Assembly (NCBI RefSeq): GCF_015477835.1
Contig: NZ_JADLQN010000003.1
Location: forward strand, 186,001 to 250,000
DNA: 64,000 nt
Origin: Nocardia higoensis
GTDB taxonomy: Bacteria; Actinomycetota; Actinomycetes; Mycobacteriales; Mycobacteriaceae
Direction: 5' to 3'
The notes under the pieces are model-generated. The model did not search any database. It saw nothing but the letters and a program-made list of their open reading frames with translations, and was not told where the DNA came from. The position numbers and the translations under genes were made by a program. Below, piece after piece: positions 36,314 through 45,278 of the stretch. Position 1 is the stretch's first letter; each line of letters begins with the position of its first letter.

Positions 36314-37075
36314 TCAGTAGTGGGCGATCGCCCCGTCGAGGGCGGTCTGCAGGTCGGCGCGCACCAGCCGGGCGATGTCGGCGGGCTTGTCGGGCAGCTC
36401 CAGGACCGGGACGCCGAAATAGAAGCTGGCGGATTTCGCCTCCTCGCGATCGGGTTCGATCGCGTCCTCGGGCCGTGGGCCGTAGCTCAGGCCGATGCTG
36501 ACCAGCGCGGGACGCACGTCCAGCTTCATGGTGCGGAAGGCGATGTGCCCGATGCCGCTGCCGACGGCCTGCACCTTGGCCGGGTCGACGTCGTTGCAGG
36601 TGCCCTCCGGGAAGATCGCCAGATGGTCGCCGCGGGCCAGGCGGTCGGCGCAGATGTTCATCATCTGCTGACCGGCCGCGTTCACGGCTCTGAGGCCGTG
36701 ATCCTTGCCGCGGAAGACGGGGATGCCGCCCATCATGTCGACCTTGCGCCGCTGGTCCGGATCGACGAACAGCTCGTCCTTCGCCAGTACCCGCACCCTC
36801 CCGATGATGGAGCGCAGCGGGCTGCGCCAGGTCATCGCGGCGACGGTGTAGGGATCGTGCCGGGAGAGGTGGTTGATGGCGAAGATCGTGGGCCGCCGCG
36901 AACGCAGCAACTCGCGGACCTGCTCCCTGGCCTCGTCCGCGTAGGAGACGCGCGGACGGAAGCGGCGGGCGAGCAGAGCGTACGCGGCCAGCGCGGTGAG
37001 CCGACGCTGACGATGATCCCGGTAATAGTCGTACACGGCGTCGACGTTGTCGAGACTCACCACGGGTTGCTCCAT
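36314..37075 (-). CDS. Lysophospholipid acyltransferase family protein
   Basis: A 253-residue PlsC-like acyltransferase that moves acyl groups to lysophospholipids or related alcohols. The catalytic NHxxxxD motif is NHLSRHD near residue 68, the glycerol-binding FPEGTCND is near 155, and VRPALVSIGLSYG is in the last third. It has no strong membrane helix and is likely peripheral. It is divergent from the YqgE-type gene, with about 65 bases between starts. The acceptor cannot be told. Confidence 0.9.
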   Translation of the reverse strand: MEQPVVSLDNVDAVYDYYRDHRQRRLTALAAYALLARRFRPRVSYADEAREQVRELLRSRRPTIFAINHLSRHDPYTVAAMTWRSPLRSIIGRVRVLAKDELFVDPDQRRKVDMMGGIPVFRGKDHGLRAVNAAGQQMMNICADRLARGDHLAIFPEGTCNDVDPAKVQAVGSGIGHIAFRTMKLDVRPALVSIGLSYGPRPEDAIEPDREEAKSASFYFGVPVLELPDKPADIARLVRADLQTALDGAIAHY

Positions 37076-37142
37076 GTCACCGACTCTAGATCGGTACCGG
37101 GACGGACGAGCACTTCACCGGACAAACTGCGATGATGACGAG

Positions 37143-37787
37143 GTGGCACGCGGAGACGACCCGGACGAGAGCAAGACTCAGGACGGGCACGGCGACCGGC
37201 GGCGGCGCGGCTCGCGCGACGGCGAGCCGGCGGTCCGTGCCGGCTCACTGCTGCTGGCGGATACCAGCCTGACCGAACCCACCTTCCGGCGCACGGTCGT
37301 CTACATCATGGAGCACAACGATTCGGGCAGTCTGGGCGTGGTGCTCAACCGGCCCAGCGACACCGCGGTCCGCGAGGTGCTGCCGCGCTGGGCGGATCTG
37401 GCCGCCGCCCCGGCTACGCTGCACGTCGGCGGCCCGGTCAAACGTGACGCCGCCCTGTGCCTGGGGACCCTCCGGGTCGGCGCGTCCACCGCCGGGGTGC
37501 CCGGGCTGCGGCGCATCGACGGGCGAGTGGTGCTGGTCGATCTGTCCGCCGACCCCGAGCAGATCGCGCCGCTGGTGGAAGGCGTGCGGGTGTTCGCAGG
37601 CTACTCGGGATGGACCTTCGGTCAGCTCGAAGGCGAGCTGGACAACGACGACTGGATCGTGCTGTCCGCGCTGCCGCACGACCCGATCTCCGCCGCCAGG
37701 CCGGACCTGTGGGCCGACGTCCTGCGTCGCCAGCCGCTGCCGCTGTCGCTGCTGGCGACCCATCCGATCGACGTCGAACGGAACTGA
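37143..37787 (+). CDS. YqgE/AlgH family protein
   Basis: A 214-residue protein of the DUF179 family. After a charged N-terminus of ~30 residues come AGSLLLADTSLTEPTFRRTVVYI, GSLGVVLNRPS (~65), HVGGPVKRDA (~97) and FAGYSGWTFGQLEGEL (~155), the family landmarks. Function is not established; relatives were tied to alginate regulation. GTG 37143 was chosen because upstream residues do not fit the family. It is the positional counterpart of M. tuberculosis Rv0038, and leuS follows further on as in that genome. A hairpin ends the transcript. Confidence 0.93.
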   Translation: MARGDDPDESKTQDGHGDRRRRGSRDGEPAVRAGSLLLADTSLTEPTFRRTVVYIMEHNDSGSLGVVLNRPSDTAVREVLPRWADLAAAPATLHVGGPVKRDAALCLGTLRVGASTAGVPGLRRIDGRVVLVDLSADPEQIAPLVEGVRVFAGYSGWTFGQLEGELDNDDWIVLSALPHDPISAARPDLWADVLRRQPLPLSLLATHPIDVERN

Positions 37788-37813
37788 CCCGGGCCGGTCG
37801 GAACCGGCCCGGG
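37788..37813. terminator. Strong hairpin after the YqgE-type gene
   Basis: A perfect 11-bp stem (CCCGGGCCGGT / ACCGGCCCGGG) with a CGGA loop begins right after the stop codon and lies 36 bases before the end of the convergent ABC permease gene. It can end transcripts from both sides. Confidence 0.8.
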
Positions 37814-37849
37814 CTCGTGAGTTCCGCGCTCACCGGGAGGGAATCGCGG

Positions 37850-38653
37850 TTACCGGTCCTGCCGGGTGAACACCCGCGCCGACCAGACGAATCCGATCAG
37901 GCCGAGCCCGGCGCACCAGGCCAGGGCGGCGACGGCCGAGCCACCGATCTCGGTGCCCATGAGCAGGCCACGGATCGTTTCGGTGAGCGGGGTGAAGGGC
38001 TGGTACTCGGCGAACTGGCGCAGCCCGGTCGGCATGGTGTCGGTGGCGACCAGACCGCTACCGAGGAACGGCAGCAGGATGAACGGCATCGGCAGATTGC
38101 TCGCACTCTCGGGGTTGGGAGAGATCAGGCCCATGCCGACCGCGATCCAGGACAGTGCCAGCGTGAACAGCGCGAGCAGGCCGAAGGCCGCCAGCCATTC
38201 CAGCGGATTCGCGTTCGGCCGCCAGCCGATCAGCAGCCCGACCAGCGCCATGGCCCCGGTGCCGAGGATGCCCAGGATCAGGGTGCCGCCCACGTGGCCG
38301 GCCAGCATGGACGACGGTGCGATGGGCATGGTGCGGAACCGGTTGACGATGCCTTTGGTCGTGTCGGTCGCGATCTGGACCGCCAGCGAGGCCATCAGGT
38401 ACGCCGGGATCAGCAGCAGCATGCCCGGGGTGAGGTAGTCGATGTACTCGCCGCCGGAGGCCATCTCCAGCGCACCGCCGAAGACGAAGGCGAAGACCAG
38501 CAGCAGGATCACCGGCATCACGATGATGCTGACGATCATGCTGGGATAGCGCCAGGCCTGCAGCAGGTTGCGGCGCAGCATGGTCCACGATTCCCGCGCC
38601 GAGTCGGTCATCGTGCGGGTCCGGGCGGCCGGTGCGGGCAGGGCGGTGCTCAT
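37850..38653 (-). CDS. ABC-2 type transporter permease (DrrB-like)
   Basis: A 267-residue membrane subunit of an exporter. Six hydrophobic helices are visible, with VKN-free short N-terminus and the family stretch YLTPGMLLLIPAYLMASLA and FRTMPIAPSSMLAGH in the middle. It pairs with the ATPase encoded just upstream; the starts and stops overlap (ATGA). DrrAB-type pumps export drugs or lipids. An open frame extends far upstream in the same phase, but it runs through the ATPase gene and is not coding. Confidence 0.92.
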   Translation of the reverse strand: MSTALPAPAARTRTMTDSARESWTMLRRNLLQAWRYPSMIVSIIVMPVILLLVFAFVFGGALEMASGGEYIDYLTPGMLLLIPAYLMASLAVQIATDTTKGIVNRFRTMPIAPSSMLAGHVGGTLILGILGTGAMALVGLLIGWRPNANPLEWLAAFGLLALFTLALSWIAVGMGLISPNPESASNLPMPFILLPFLGSGLVATDTMPTGLRQFAEYQPFTPLTETIRGLLMGTEIGGSAVAALAWCAGLGLIGFVWSARVFTRQDR

Positions 38654-39636
38654 CGGGCGATCTCCTTGCTGGTGGCGTCGGCCGCGTCGGTGGCGGGGCG
38701 GCCGGTGAGGGTGAGGAAGACGTCGTCGAGGGTCGGCGTCTGCACGGCCAGGGCGGCGGCCTCGACACCGACGGCGTCGAGGCGGTCGAGCACGGCGCGC
38801 AGCGAACGCACCCCACCGTCGCTGGGCACGGCCAGGCTCGGCCGGTCGCCGTCGTCGACGATCCGGGCGTCGGCCAGCCCGGCCGCCGCGGCGTCCAGAT
38901 CGGCCCGGTCGGTGAATTCCAGGCGGATGTGTCCGCCGGGGACGAGACGCTTGAGTTCGGCCGCGGTGCCCTCGGCGACGATGCGCCCGCCGTCGAGCAC
39001 GGCGATGCGGTCGGCGAGCTGGTCGGCTTCTTCGAGGTACTGGGTGGTGAGGAAGACCGTGACGCCGGTGTCGGCGACCAGGTTCTCGATGGTGTGCCAC
39101 ACCGCTCGCCTGCTGCGTGGGTCCAGGCCGGTGGTCGGCTCGTCGAGGAAGAGCACCCGCGGGCCGCCGACCAGGGTCATCGCCAGGTCGAGTCTGCGGG
39201 TCATACCGCCGGAGTAGCCGCTCGCGACCCGGTCGGCGGCCTCGACCAGGTCGAAGCGGGCGAGCAGGTCGTCGATCAATCGCGCGGACCGCGCCCGCGG
39301 CATGTGCCACAGGTCGGCCATGAGCCGCAGGTTCTCCCGGCCGGTGAGCAGCTCGTCGACGGCGGCGAACTGGCCGGTCACGCCGATCACTTCGCGAATC
39401 CGGTCGGCGGCCGTGGTCATGTCGTGGCCGCAGACCGTGATCTCGCCCGCGTCGGGGCGCAGCAACGTGGTCAGGATCTGCACGGTGGTGGTCTTGCCCG
39501 CGCCGTTGGGGCCGAGCAGCGCGAAGATCTCGCCCTGTCCGACGGTGAGATCGATGCCGTCGAGCACGATGTGGTCGCCGTAGCTCTTGCCGAGGCCGCG
39601 CGCCGAGATGGCGGGCACGGACCTGTTGTCGCCCAT
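38650..39636 (-). CDS. DrrA-like ABC transporter ATPase
   Basis: A 328-residue ATPase of the daunorubicin-resistance type. Walker A LLGPNGAGKTTT is near residue 42, the signature SGYSGGMTRR near 140, and Walker B RVLFLDEPTTGLD near 162. The C-terminal ~90 residues form the DUF4162-type domain that follows in this class (TPTLDDVFLTLTGR). The ATG has GGAGAGG upstream. A 17-bp dyad lies 16 bases before the start, so a TetR-like repressor probably controls the pair, though none is encoded in the window. Confidence 0.95.
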   Translation of the reverse strand: MGDNRSVPAISARGLGKSYGDHIVLDGIDLTVGQGEIFALLGPNGAGKTTTVQILTTLLRPDAGEITVCGHDMTTAADRIREVIGVTGQFAAVDELLTGRENLRLMADLWHMPRARSARLIDDLLARFDLVEAADRVASGYSGGMTRRLDLAMTLVGGPRVLFLDEPTTGLDPRSRRAVWHTIENLVADTGVTVFLTTQYLEEADQLADRIAVLDGGRIVAEGTAAELKRLVPGGHIRLEFTDRADLDAAAAGLADARIVDDGDRPSLAVPSDGGVRSLRAVLDRLDAVGVEAAALAVQTPTLDDVFLTLTGRPATDAADATSKEIAR

Positions 39637-39651
39637 GAGGTTTCCTCTCCA

Positions 39652-39672
39652 GAATCATTAATTGATTCGAAT
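39652..39672 (-). promoter_or_regulatory. Operator-like dyad upstream of the DrrAB-type genes
   Basis: GAATCA-N5-TGATTC is a perfect 17-bp dyad (39652-39668) and runs into the palindrome ATTCGAAT (39665-39672). The stretch is strongly AT-rich for this genome and lies directly upstream of the ABC ATPase gene. Confidence 0.6.
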
Positions 39673-39759
39673 AAATGCATGTTTCAGCGCCACCGCCCCC
39701 GCGGGGCTCGGTGTTGTGGTCTGGCTGTGCGATCGGGCGCGAACGCGTTCGCGCGCCGG

Positions 39760-40275
39760 TCAGATGTCGAGATCCTCGATCTTCGGATGCGCTGCGAGAT
39801 CGGCGATCCGCTCGTAGAACTTGTCCGGCAACCTGCCCTTCAACTCCTCCACCGAATCGACGATGTCCATGGCGAACTCACCCCAGTCGGGATCGCCCAC
39901 GCCGAACGCCCGCCGCCAGGTGCGCCAGTCCGTCAGGCTGGTCTTTCCGGTGGGATAGTCGGCCCATGCCGAGATCTGGGCGTGCATGACGTACTTGCCC
40001 TTCCGGCTGCGGTAGACGCGGAAGAGCTCGAACTGCTCGTCCCCGATGTCGCGCCACTCGCCGAGCAGCGTGCCCGCGAAGCGGACCTGCCGCACGCCGT
40101 TGTGCCCGACCCCGAGGATCACCTCGTCGTACCCCTCCTGACGCCCTTCCTCCAGATCGATGAAGCGACGCAGGGCCGCGACCACCGCACCGGAGAGGTT
40201 GCCGCCGACCAGTTCCTGCGCGCGCTTGAACAGCGGCAGATCGTCGTCGGCTACATAGATCGTCTTGTTGGGCAT
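39760..40275 (-). CDS. EXLDI family protein
   Basis: A 171-residue protein ending in KIEDLDI, the C-terminal signature that names the EXLDI family. The N-terminus (KTIYVADDDLPLFKRAQELVGGNLSGAVVAALRRFI) looks like a ribbon-helix-helix-type DNA-binding segment. The middle is a beta-rich part with FRVYRSRKGKYVMHAQISAW. The family is often found next to drug-type exporters, as here. A TATAGT -10 box lies 6 nt before the ATG (40282-40287), with the palindrome ATGTATACAT just beyond it, so it may autoregulate and act on the exporter. Confidence 0.88.
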   Translation of the reverse strand: MPNKTIYVADDDLPLFKRAQELVGGNLSGAVVAALRRFIDLEEGRQEGYDEVILGVGHNGVRQVRFAGTLLGEWRDIGDEQFELFRVYRSRKGKYVMHAQISAWADYPTGKTSLTDWRTWRRAFGVGDPDWGEFAMDIVDSVEELKGRLPDKFYERIADLAAHPKIEDLDI

Positions 40276-40281
40276 GCACCG

Positions 40282-40302
40282 ACTATACGTAGATGTATAC
40301 AT
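40282..40302 (-). promoter_or_regulatory. EXLDI promoter and palindrome
   Basis: On the minus strand a TATAGT -10 box stands 6 nt before the ATG. The perfect 10-bp palindrome ATGTATACAT (40293-40302) sits where a repressor would block polymerase. AT-rich against a GC-rich background. Confidence 0.6.
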
Positions 40303-40400
40303 ACACGCAAGACCCGCGCGGGAAGCAGAACGTGCGGACATCGACACCCCGGTCATCGCACCGGAGACCGCCGAGGACCGCCCGGTGGTTTCATGGGTAG

Positions 40401-40787
40401 GTGCTTCCTGGCTACGAACGCGCACTGCGCGCGAATCCCGCGCCGGCCACGGGAACGGCCAGCCGGGTACTGCTGCGCTTCGCTCTCGGCTCACGCGAGG
40501 TCATCGTGCGTCACACCGTCATCGAGCCGGGCGGCAGCAGTGGCTGGCACTACCACGACGGGCCGCTGCTCGTCCTGGTCGCCCGCGGCACACTCGATCA
40601 CCCGTATGCCGACGGCGCACCGGTCCGGTATGGGCGCGGCCGGATCTTCCGGGAACCGAGCGGGCCCGCGAACCGGCATGTCGCGCGCAATACCGGCGCC
40701 GAACGGGTGACGCTGTTCGTGCTGTATCTCCACCCGAAGGGCAGTCCGCTCTCCCACAGCGTCGCGAGGCCCGACGACCTCCGGTGA
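40401..40787 (+). CDS. Cupin-domain protein
   Basis: A 128-residue single-domain cupin. Metal-binding His residues are visible in SSGWHYHDGPLLVLVARGTL (motif 1, ~47-66) and NRHVARNTGAE (motif 2, ~90). Small cupins of this type range from sensors to isomerases, and the ligand is unknown. The GTG start lacks a strong ribosome-binding site. It is divergent from the EXLDI gene, 125 bases away. Confidence 0.8.
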   Translation: MLPGYERALRANPAPATGTASRVLLRFALGSREVIVRHTVIEPGGSSGWHYHDGPLLVLVARGTLDHPYADGAPVRYGRGRIFREPSGPANRHVARNTGAERVTLFVLYLHPKGSPLSHSVARPDDLR

Positions 40788-40955
40788 ACCCTGCCGCATC
40801 CCTCGGCGAGAACGTCACCCCCGGTGACTACCGTCGAGGACAGCGATCGACCGTCGCGGGCGAGGTCCGTTTTCCCGTCGACGGGACACCCGCCGACGCG
40901 GCCGGGCGACCGCCGTGCGTGGGCCGGGAGAAGAGTCGGCGACGGGAGAGTGGAG

Positions 40956-41363
40956 TCAGTGCGCGGGGCCGCAGACTTCGCGCAGCGAGCAGGCTCCGCA
41001 CGACTGACCGCAGGAGCCGGTGTCCTCGGCGGGCACCAGGCCCGCGATCGCACGACCGGCCGCGTCCGCGCCCGCGCCGAGGGTGAACACCGCGATCACC
41101 GCGGCCACCAGCGCGACCACCAGGGCGATGGGCTCGCCCGCCGCGAACACGATCAGCCCACCGGCGAACAGCAGAGCGCCCGCCGCCACCGAGGTGGGGG
41201 CGGCGACACGGTTGGCGATGCGGAAGGTCTGCTCGGTACTGAGGGCGGCTTCGGTGTGCACTCCGACGAAGCGGTTGCGCGGCAGCCTGCCGACGAAGCC
41301 GAGCATGCCGGTCCCCAGAGCCACGAGGGCCAGCAGGAACAAGAGGAAGGCTACGGCGAACAC
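40956..41363 (-). CDS. SdpI-like membrane protein with Cys-rich tail
   Basis: A 135-residue protein with three hydrophobic helices. The segment GRLPRNRFVGVHTEAALSTE and FRIANR between helices 1 and 2 matches the SdpI/YhfL immunity family. After the last helix comes a tail with Cys in CGQSCGACSLREVCG, a CX3CX2CX5C pattern that could hold a metal or Fe-S centre. The tail is not part of the SdpI family. The gene stands just upstream of leuS in the opposite direction, near the place of Rv0039c in M. tuberculosis. Confidence 0.75.
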   Translation of the reverse strand: MFAVAFLLFLLALVALGTGMLGFVGRLPRNRFVGVHTEAALSTEQTFRIANRVAAPTSVAAGALLFAGGLIVFAAGEPIALVVALVAAVIAVFTLGAGADAAGRAIAGLVPAEDTGSCGQSCGACSLREVCGPAH

Positions 41364-41476
41364 CAGTGCAGGCTAGCGCAGGGGCGCGACGGCCCGACGT
41401 CCGGTCCGGTGGGAAGCACGTTCTACCCTGTTAACCGACCTCTGTCCGGAAACGGCGCACAAGAGAAGGCGGGATC

Positions 41477-44320
41477 GTGCAGGACACTCGTGCAACCGAC
41501 AGCGATGTACCCGAGCATCGGTACAACGCGGCGCTCGCCGGGCGCGTGGAGCGCCGGTGGCAAGAGCGCTGGCAGGAGCGCGGGACGTTCCAGGCGCCGA
41601 ACCCGACCGGCCCGCTGGCCGGAGACACGCCCGCCGACAAGCTGTTCGTGCAGGACATGTTCCCCTACCCCTCCGGCGTCGGCCTGCACGTCGGCCACCC
41701 GTTGGGCTACATCGCCACCGATGTGTTCGCCCGCTACCACCGCATGCGCGGACGCAATGTGCTGCACGCGCTGGGCTACGACGCCTTCGGCCTGCCCGCC
41801 GAGCAGTTCGCGGTGCAGACCGGCGCGCACCCGCGTGACACCACCGAGGCCAATATCGCGAACATGCAGCGCCAGCTGGATCGCCTCGGCCTCGGCCACG
41901 ATCGCCGCCGCAGCTTCGCGACCACGGACCCGGAGTACTACCGCTGGACACAGTGGATCTTCCTGCAGATCTACAACGCCTGGTACGACCTCGAAGCCGA
42001 CCGCGCGCGGCCCATCGCCGAGTTGGAGCGCCAGTTCGCTTCCGGCGCGCGCCCGGCCCCCGGCGGCGCGGACTGGGCGAGCCTGACCCCGGCCGAGCGG
42101 GCCGCGATCATCGATTCCTACCGCCTCGTCTACCAGACCGACTCGGTGGTCAACTGGTGCCCCGGCCTGGGCACGGTGCTGTCCAACGAGGAGGTCACCG
42201 CCGACGGCCGCAGCGAGCGCGGCAACTTCCCGGTGTTCCGCAAGCGGTTGTGGCAGTGGATGATGCGCATCACCGCCTACTCCGACCGGCTCGTCGACGA
42301 CCTGGATCTGCTGGACTGGCCGGAGAACGTCAAGTCCATGCAGCGCAACTGGATCGGGCGTTCGCGCGGCGCGCAGGTGAAGTTCGACTCCCCCGCCGGG
42401 CGGATCGAGGTGTTCACCACCCGCCCCGACACCCTCTTCGGCGCCACCTACGTGGTGCTGGCACCCGAACACGACCTGGTCGACGCGCTGGCCGCGGCCG
42501 AGTGGCCCGCCGAGGTGGACCCTCGCTGGACCGGCGGCGCGGCGACCCCCGCCGAGGCGGTGGCCGAGTACCGCAAGTCGATCGCGGCCAAGACCGATCT
42601 CGAACGCCAGGAGAACAAGGACAAGACCGGCGTCTTCCTCGGCGCGCACGCGATCAACCCGGTCAACGGCGCGCAGGTGCCGATTTTCATCGCCGACTAC
42701 GTGCTCAGCGGCTACGGCACCGGCGCGATCATGGCGGTGCCCGGCCACGACCAGCGCGACTGGGAGTTCGCCACCGCCTTCGGCCTGCCGATCCTGGAGG
42801 TCATCTCCGGCGGCGACATCACCGTGGCCGCCCACAACGGCGACGGCGAGCTGGTGAATTCCGGCTACCTGGACGGGCTTTCGGTCGAAGAGGCCAAGGC
42901 GACCGTCATCGGGCGGCTGGAGGCCGACGGCCACGGCACCGGGACCGTGCAGTACAAGCTGCGCGACTGGCTGTTCGCCCGCCAGCGCTATTGGGGCGAG
43001 CCGTTCCCGATCGTCTACGACGCCGACGGCGCTCCGCACGCGCTGCCGGAATCCATGCTGCCCGTGCGGCTTCCGGAGATCGACGACTTCGCCCCGGTCA
43101 CCTTCGACCCGGACGACGCGAGCTCCGAGCCCTCCCCGCCGCTGGCCAAGGCCACCGACTGGGTGAACGTCGAACTCGATCTGGGCGACGGCCCGCGCTC
43201 GTACCGGCGTGACACCAATGTCATGCCGAACTGGGCGGGCAGCTCCTGGTACCAGTTGCGCTACACCGACCCGACCAATACCGAGGTGTTCTGCGCGAAG
43301 GAGAACGAGCAGTACTGGCTCGGCCCCCGGACCGCCGAGCACGGCCCGGACGATCCGGGCGGGGTCGATCTCTACGTCGGCGGTGTCGAGCACGCGGTGC
43401 TGCATCTGCTCTACGCGCGCTTCTGGCAGAAGGTGCTCTACGACCTCGGTCATGTCAGCGGCAGCGAGCCCTACCGGCGGCTGTTCAACCAGGGCTACAT
43501 CCAGGCTTTCGCCTACACCGACTCCCGCGGCGCGTACGTGCCCGCCGCCGAGGTCGTCGAGCGGGACGGCGGGTTCTTCTGGAACGACCCGTCGGGCACC
43601 GAGATCGAGGTGTTCCAGGAGTACGGCAAGATCGGCAAGTCGCTGAAGAACGCCATCTCCCCGGACGAGGTGTGCGATCAGTTCGGCGCGGACACCTTCC
43701 GCTTCTACGAGATGTCGATGGGTCCGCTGGACACCTCGCGGCCCTGGTCGACCAAGGACGTCGTCGGCGCGCACCGCTTCCTGCAGCGCGTATGGCGGCT
43801 GGTGGTGGACGAGGAGACCGGCGCGACCCGCGTCGTGGAGGACGCCCCCTCCGACGAGACGATGCGACTGCTGCACCGGACCATCGCGGGCGTCGACGAG
43901 GATTTCGCCGCGCTGCGCGACAACACCGCGGGCGCCAAGCTGATCGAGCTGACCAACCACCTCACCAAGTTCTACCCCGACGGCACGCCGCGCGTGGCCG
44001 CCGAGGCGCTGGTGCTCATGGTCGCCCCGCTCGCGCCGCACATCGCCGAGGAGCTGTGGGAACGACTGGGCCACACGGCTTCCCTGGCGCACGGTCCGTT
44101 CCCGGTGGCCGACCCGGCGTGGCTGGTGGACGAGTCGGTCGAGTACCCGATCCAGGTCAACGGCAAGGTCCGCAGCCGTATCCAGGTACCCGCCGACGCC
44201 GACGACGCCGCCATCGAGGCGGCGGCGCTGGCCGACGAGAAGGTGGCCGCGCTGCTGGCGGGCAAGACCCCGCGCAAGCTGATCGTGGTGCCGGGGCGGC
44301 TGGTCAACATCGTCGCCTGA
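41477..44320 (+). CDS. leuS: Leucyl-tRNA synthetase
   Basis: A 947-residue class I synthetase that charges tRNA-Leu. The HIGH-type motif is HVGHPLGY near residue 72 and the KMSKS-type loop is KIGKS near 718. A CP1 editing domain lies between, with TTRPDTLFGATYVVLAPEH and DKTGVFLGAHAINP. The GTG start is preceded by GAAGGCGG. It is monocistronic, and no T-box leader is seen. The region corresponds to M. tuberculosis Rv0041. Confidence 0.99.
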   Translation: MQDTRATDSDVPEHRYNAALAGRVERRWQERWQERGTFQAPNPTGPLAGDTPADKLFVQDMFPYPSGVGLHVGHPLGYIATDVFARYHRMRGRNVLHALGYDAFGLPAEQFAVQTGAHPRDTTEANIANMQRQLDRLGLGHDRRRSFATTDPEYYRWTQWIFLQIYNAWYDLEADRARPIAELERQFASGARPAPGGADWASLTPAERAAIIDSYRLVYQTDSVVNWCPGLGTVLSNEEVTADGRSERGNFPVFRKRLWQWMMRITAYSDRLVDDLDLLDWPENVKSMQRNWIGRSRGAQVKFDSPAGRIEVFTTRPDTLFGATYVVLAPEHDLVDALAAAEWPAEVDPRWTGGAATPAEAVAEYRKSIAAKTDLERQENKDKTGVFLGAHAINPVNGAQVPIFIADYVLSGYGTGAIMAVPGHDQRDWEFATAFGLPILEVISGGDITVAAHNGDGELVNSGYLDGLSVEEAKATVIGRLEADGHGTGTVQYKLRDWLFARQRYWGEPFPIVYDADGAPHALPESMLPVRLPEIDDFAPVTFDPDDASSEPSPPLAKATDWVNVELDLGDGPRSYRRDTNVMPNWAGSSWYQLRYTDPTNTEVFCAKENEQYWLGPRTAEHGPDDPGGVDLYVGGVEHAVLHLLYARFWQKVLYDLGHVSGSEPYRRLFNQGYIQAFAYTDSRGAYVPAAEVVERDGGFFWNDPSGTEIEVFQEYGKIGKSLKNAISPDEVCDQFGADTFRFYEMSMGPLDTSRPWSTKDVVGAHRFLQRVWRLVVDEETGATRVVEDAPSDETMRLLHRTIAGVDEDFAALRDNTAGAKLIELTNHLTKFYPDGTPRVAAEALVLMVAPLAPHIAEELWERLGHTASLAHGPFPVADPAWLVDESVEYPIQVNGKVRSRIQVPADADDAAIEAAALADEKVAALLAGKTPRKLIVVPGRLVNIVA

Positions 44321-44486
44321 CGATCGAAGGCACCTCCGATCGCGCCATCCGAGGTGACCGGCCGGGCACCCGCCGGTGGAGCCGGGAGCCCGGCCGCCGC
44401 CGGGCCGAGGGAGCGGGTCGACCCGACCGCGACATCGGCCGCCCGCTGTCGGACGCGGCGGCCGGGAAGCGGGCCGCCGTCGGGAT

Positions 44487-45191
44487 TCAGCGAACGGGGA
44501 TGGGCCGCAACACGATTTCGGTGGGATGACCGTCGCGCGGCGTCTCCACGGCTTGGCGTACCGCCCGTGCGACGGTCTCCGGCCGCAGGAACTCTTCGGG
44601 GTGATACTCGCGCCCCTCGTGCGCGACGATCTCGCGCTGCATGTCGGTGTCGATGCGCCCCGGATGCACCGAGGTCACCCGCAGTGTCGGTTCCTCGAGA
44701 CGCAGGGCGTCGCCGAAGGCGCGCAGCCCGAACTTGCTCGCCGCGTAGGAGCCCCAGCCGCCGCTCGCGCGCAGGCCCGCCCCTGAATTGATCAGCACCA
44801 CATGGCCTTCCGCGGCGCGCAGCGCGGGCAGCAACAGCCTGGTCAGCTCGGCGACCGCGATCAGATTGGCCTCCAGCGTCCTGCGCCATTGCGCCACCGA
44901 CGATTCCGCGATGGTGCCGATGTCGGCGACCCCCGCGTTGTGCACGAGCACGTCGAGCCGGTCGATCCTCTCGACCGCGGCCGCGACGGCGTCGTAGTCG
45001 GTGAGTTCCACCGGCCAGGCGCTCGCTTCCGGCAGTTCCGCGAGGATCGGCTCCAGCGATGCGGCGGTGCGCGCGCCGAGCAGCAACTCGTGGGTGGGCG
45101 CGAGTTCGCGGGCGATGGCGGCGCCGAGACCGCGGCCGGCCCCGGTGATCAACGCGGTGGGCTTGGGCAAACTCGTGACTGCGGTGGTCAT
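44487..45191 (-). CDS. SDR family oxidoreductase
   Basis: A 234-residue short-chain dehydrogenase. Cofactor motif GAGRGLG is near residue 17, HNAG near 82, and the catalytic Ser and YAASKFGL near 132-150. The substrate is unknown. A TACCCT -10 box lies 6 nt before the ATG (45198-45203), pointing to a leaderless message. It is divergent from the glucosylglycerate-hydrolase-type gene, with under 90 bases between. An open frame extends far upstream in phase, but it crosses that gene and is not coding. Confidence 0.92.
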   Translation of the reverse strand: MTTAVTSLPKPTALITGAGRGLGAAIARELAPTHELLLGARTAASLEPILAELPEASAWPVELTDYDAVAAAVERIDRLDVLVHNAGVADIGTIAESSVAQWRRTLEANLIAVAELTRLLLPALRAAEGHVVLINSGAGLRASGGWGSYAASKFGLRAFGDALRLEEPTLRVTSVHPGRIDTDMQREIVAHEGREYHPEEFLRPETVARAVRQAVETPRDGHPTEIVLRPIPVR

Positions 45192-45278
45192 GGGGCCAGG
45201 GTAGGCACAACCCACGCCGCACGGCGTACACACCCCGCAGAGCGGGCGAGTAAGCACCCGGCAACGCAGAATAGGGAA

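Noticed and set aside
33541..36501. 986-codon plus-strand frame across the glycerate kinase and peptidase genes
   Set aside because: It covers two recognisable minus-strand genes and is Ser/Arg/Ala-rich junk.
37850..39658. Single 602-codon frame suggesting an ATPase-permease fusion
   Set aside because: Only the last 267 codons encode the permease. The rest is an out-of-phase reading of the ATPase gene, which has its own frame and an ATGA junction.
41364..41476. T-box leader for leuS
   Set aside because: The spacer is only about 110 bases and lacks the T-box sequence and the usual stems.
41423..44092. 889-codon minus-strand frame opposite leuS
   Set aside because: leuS carries all its class I motifs over the same bases, and the antisense product has no family resemblance.
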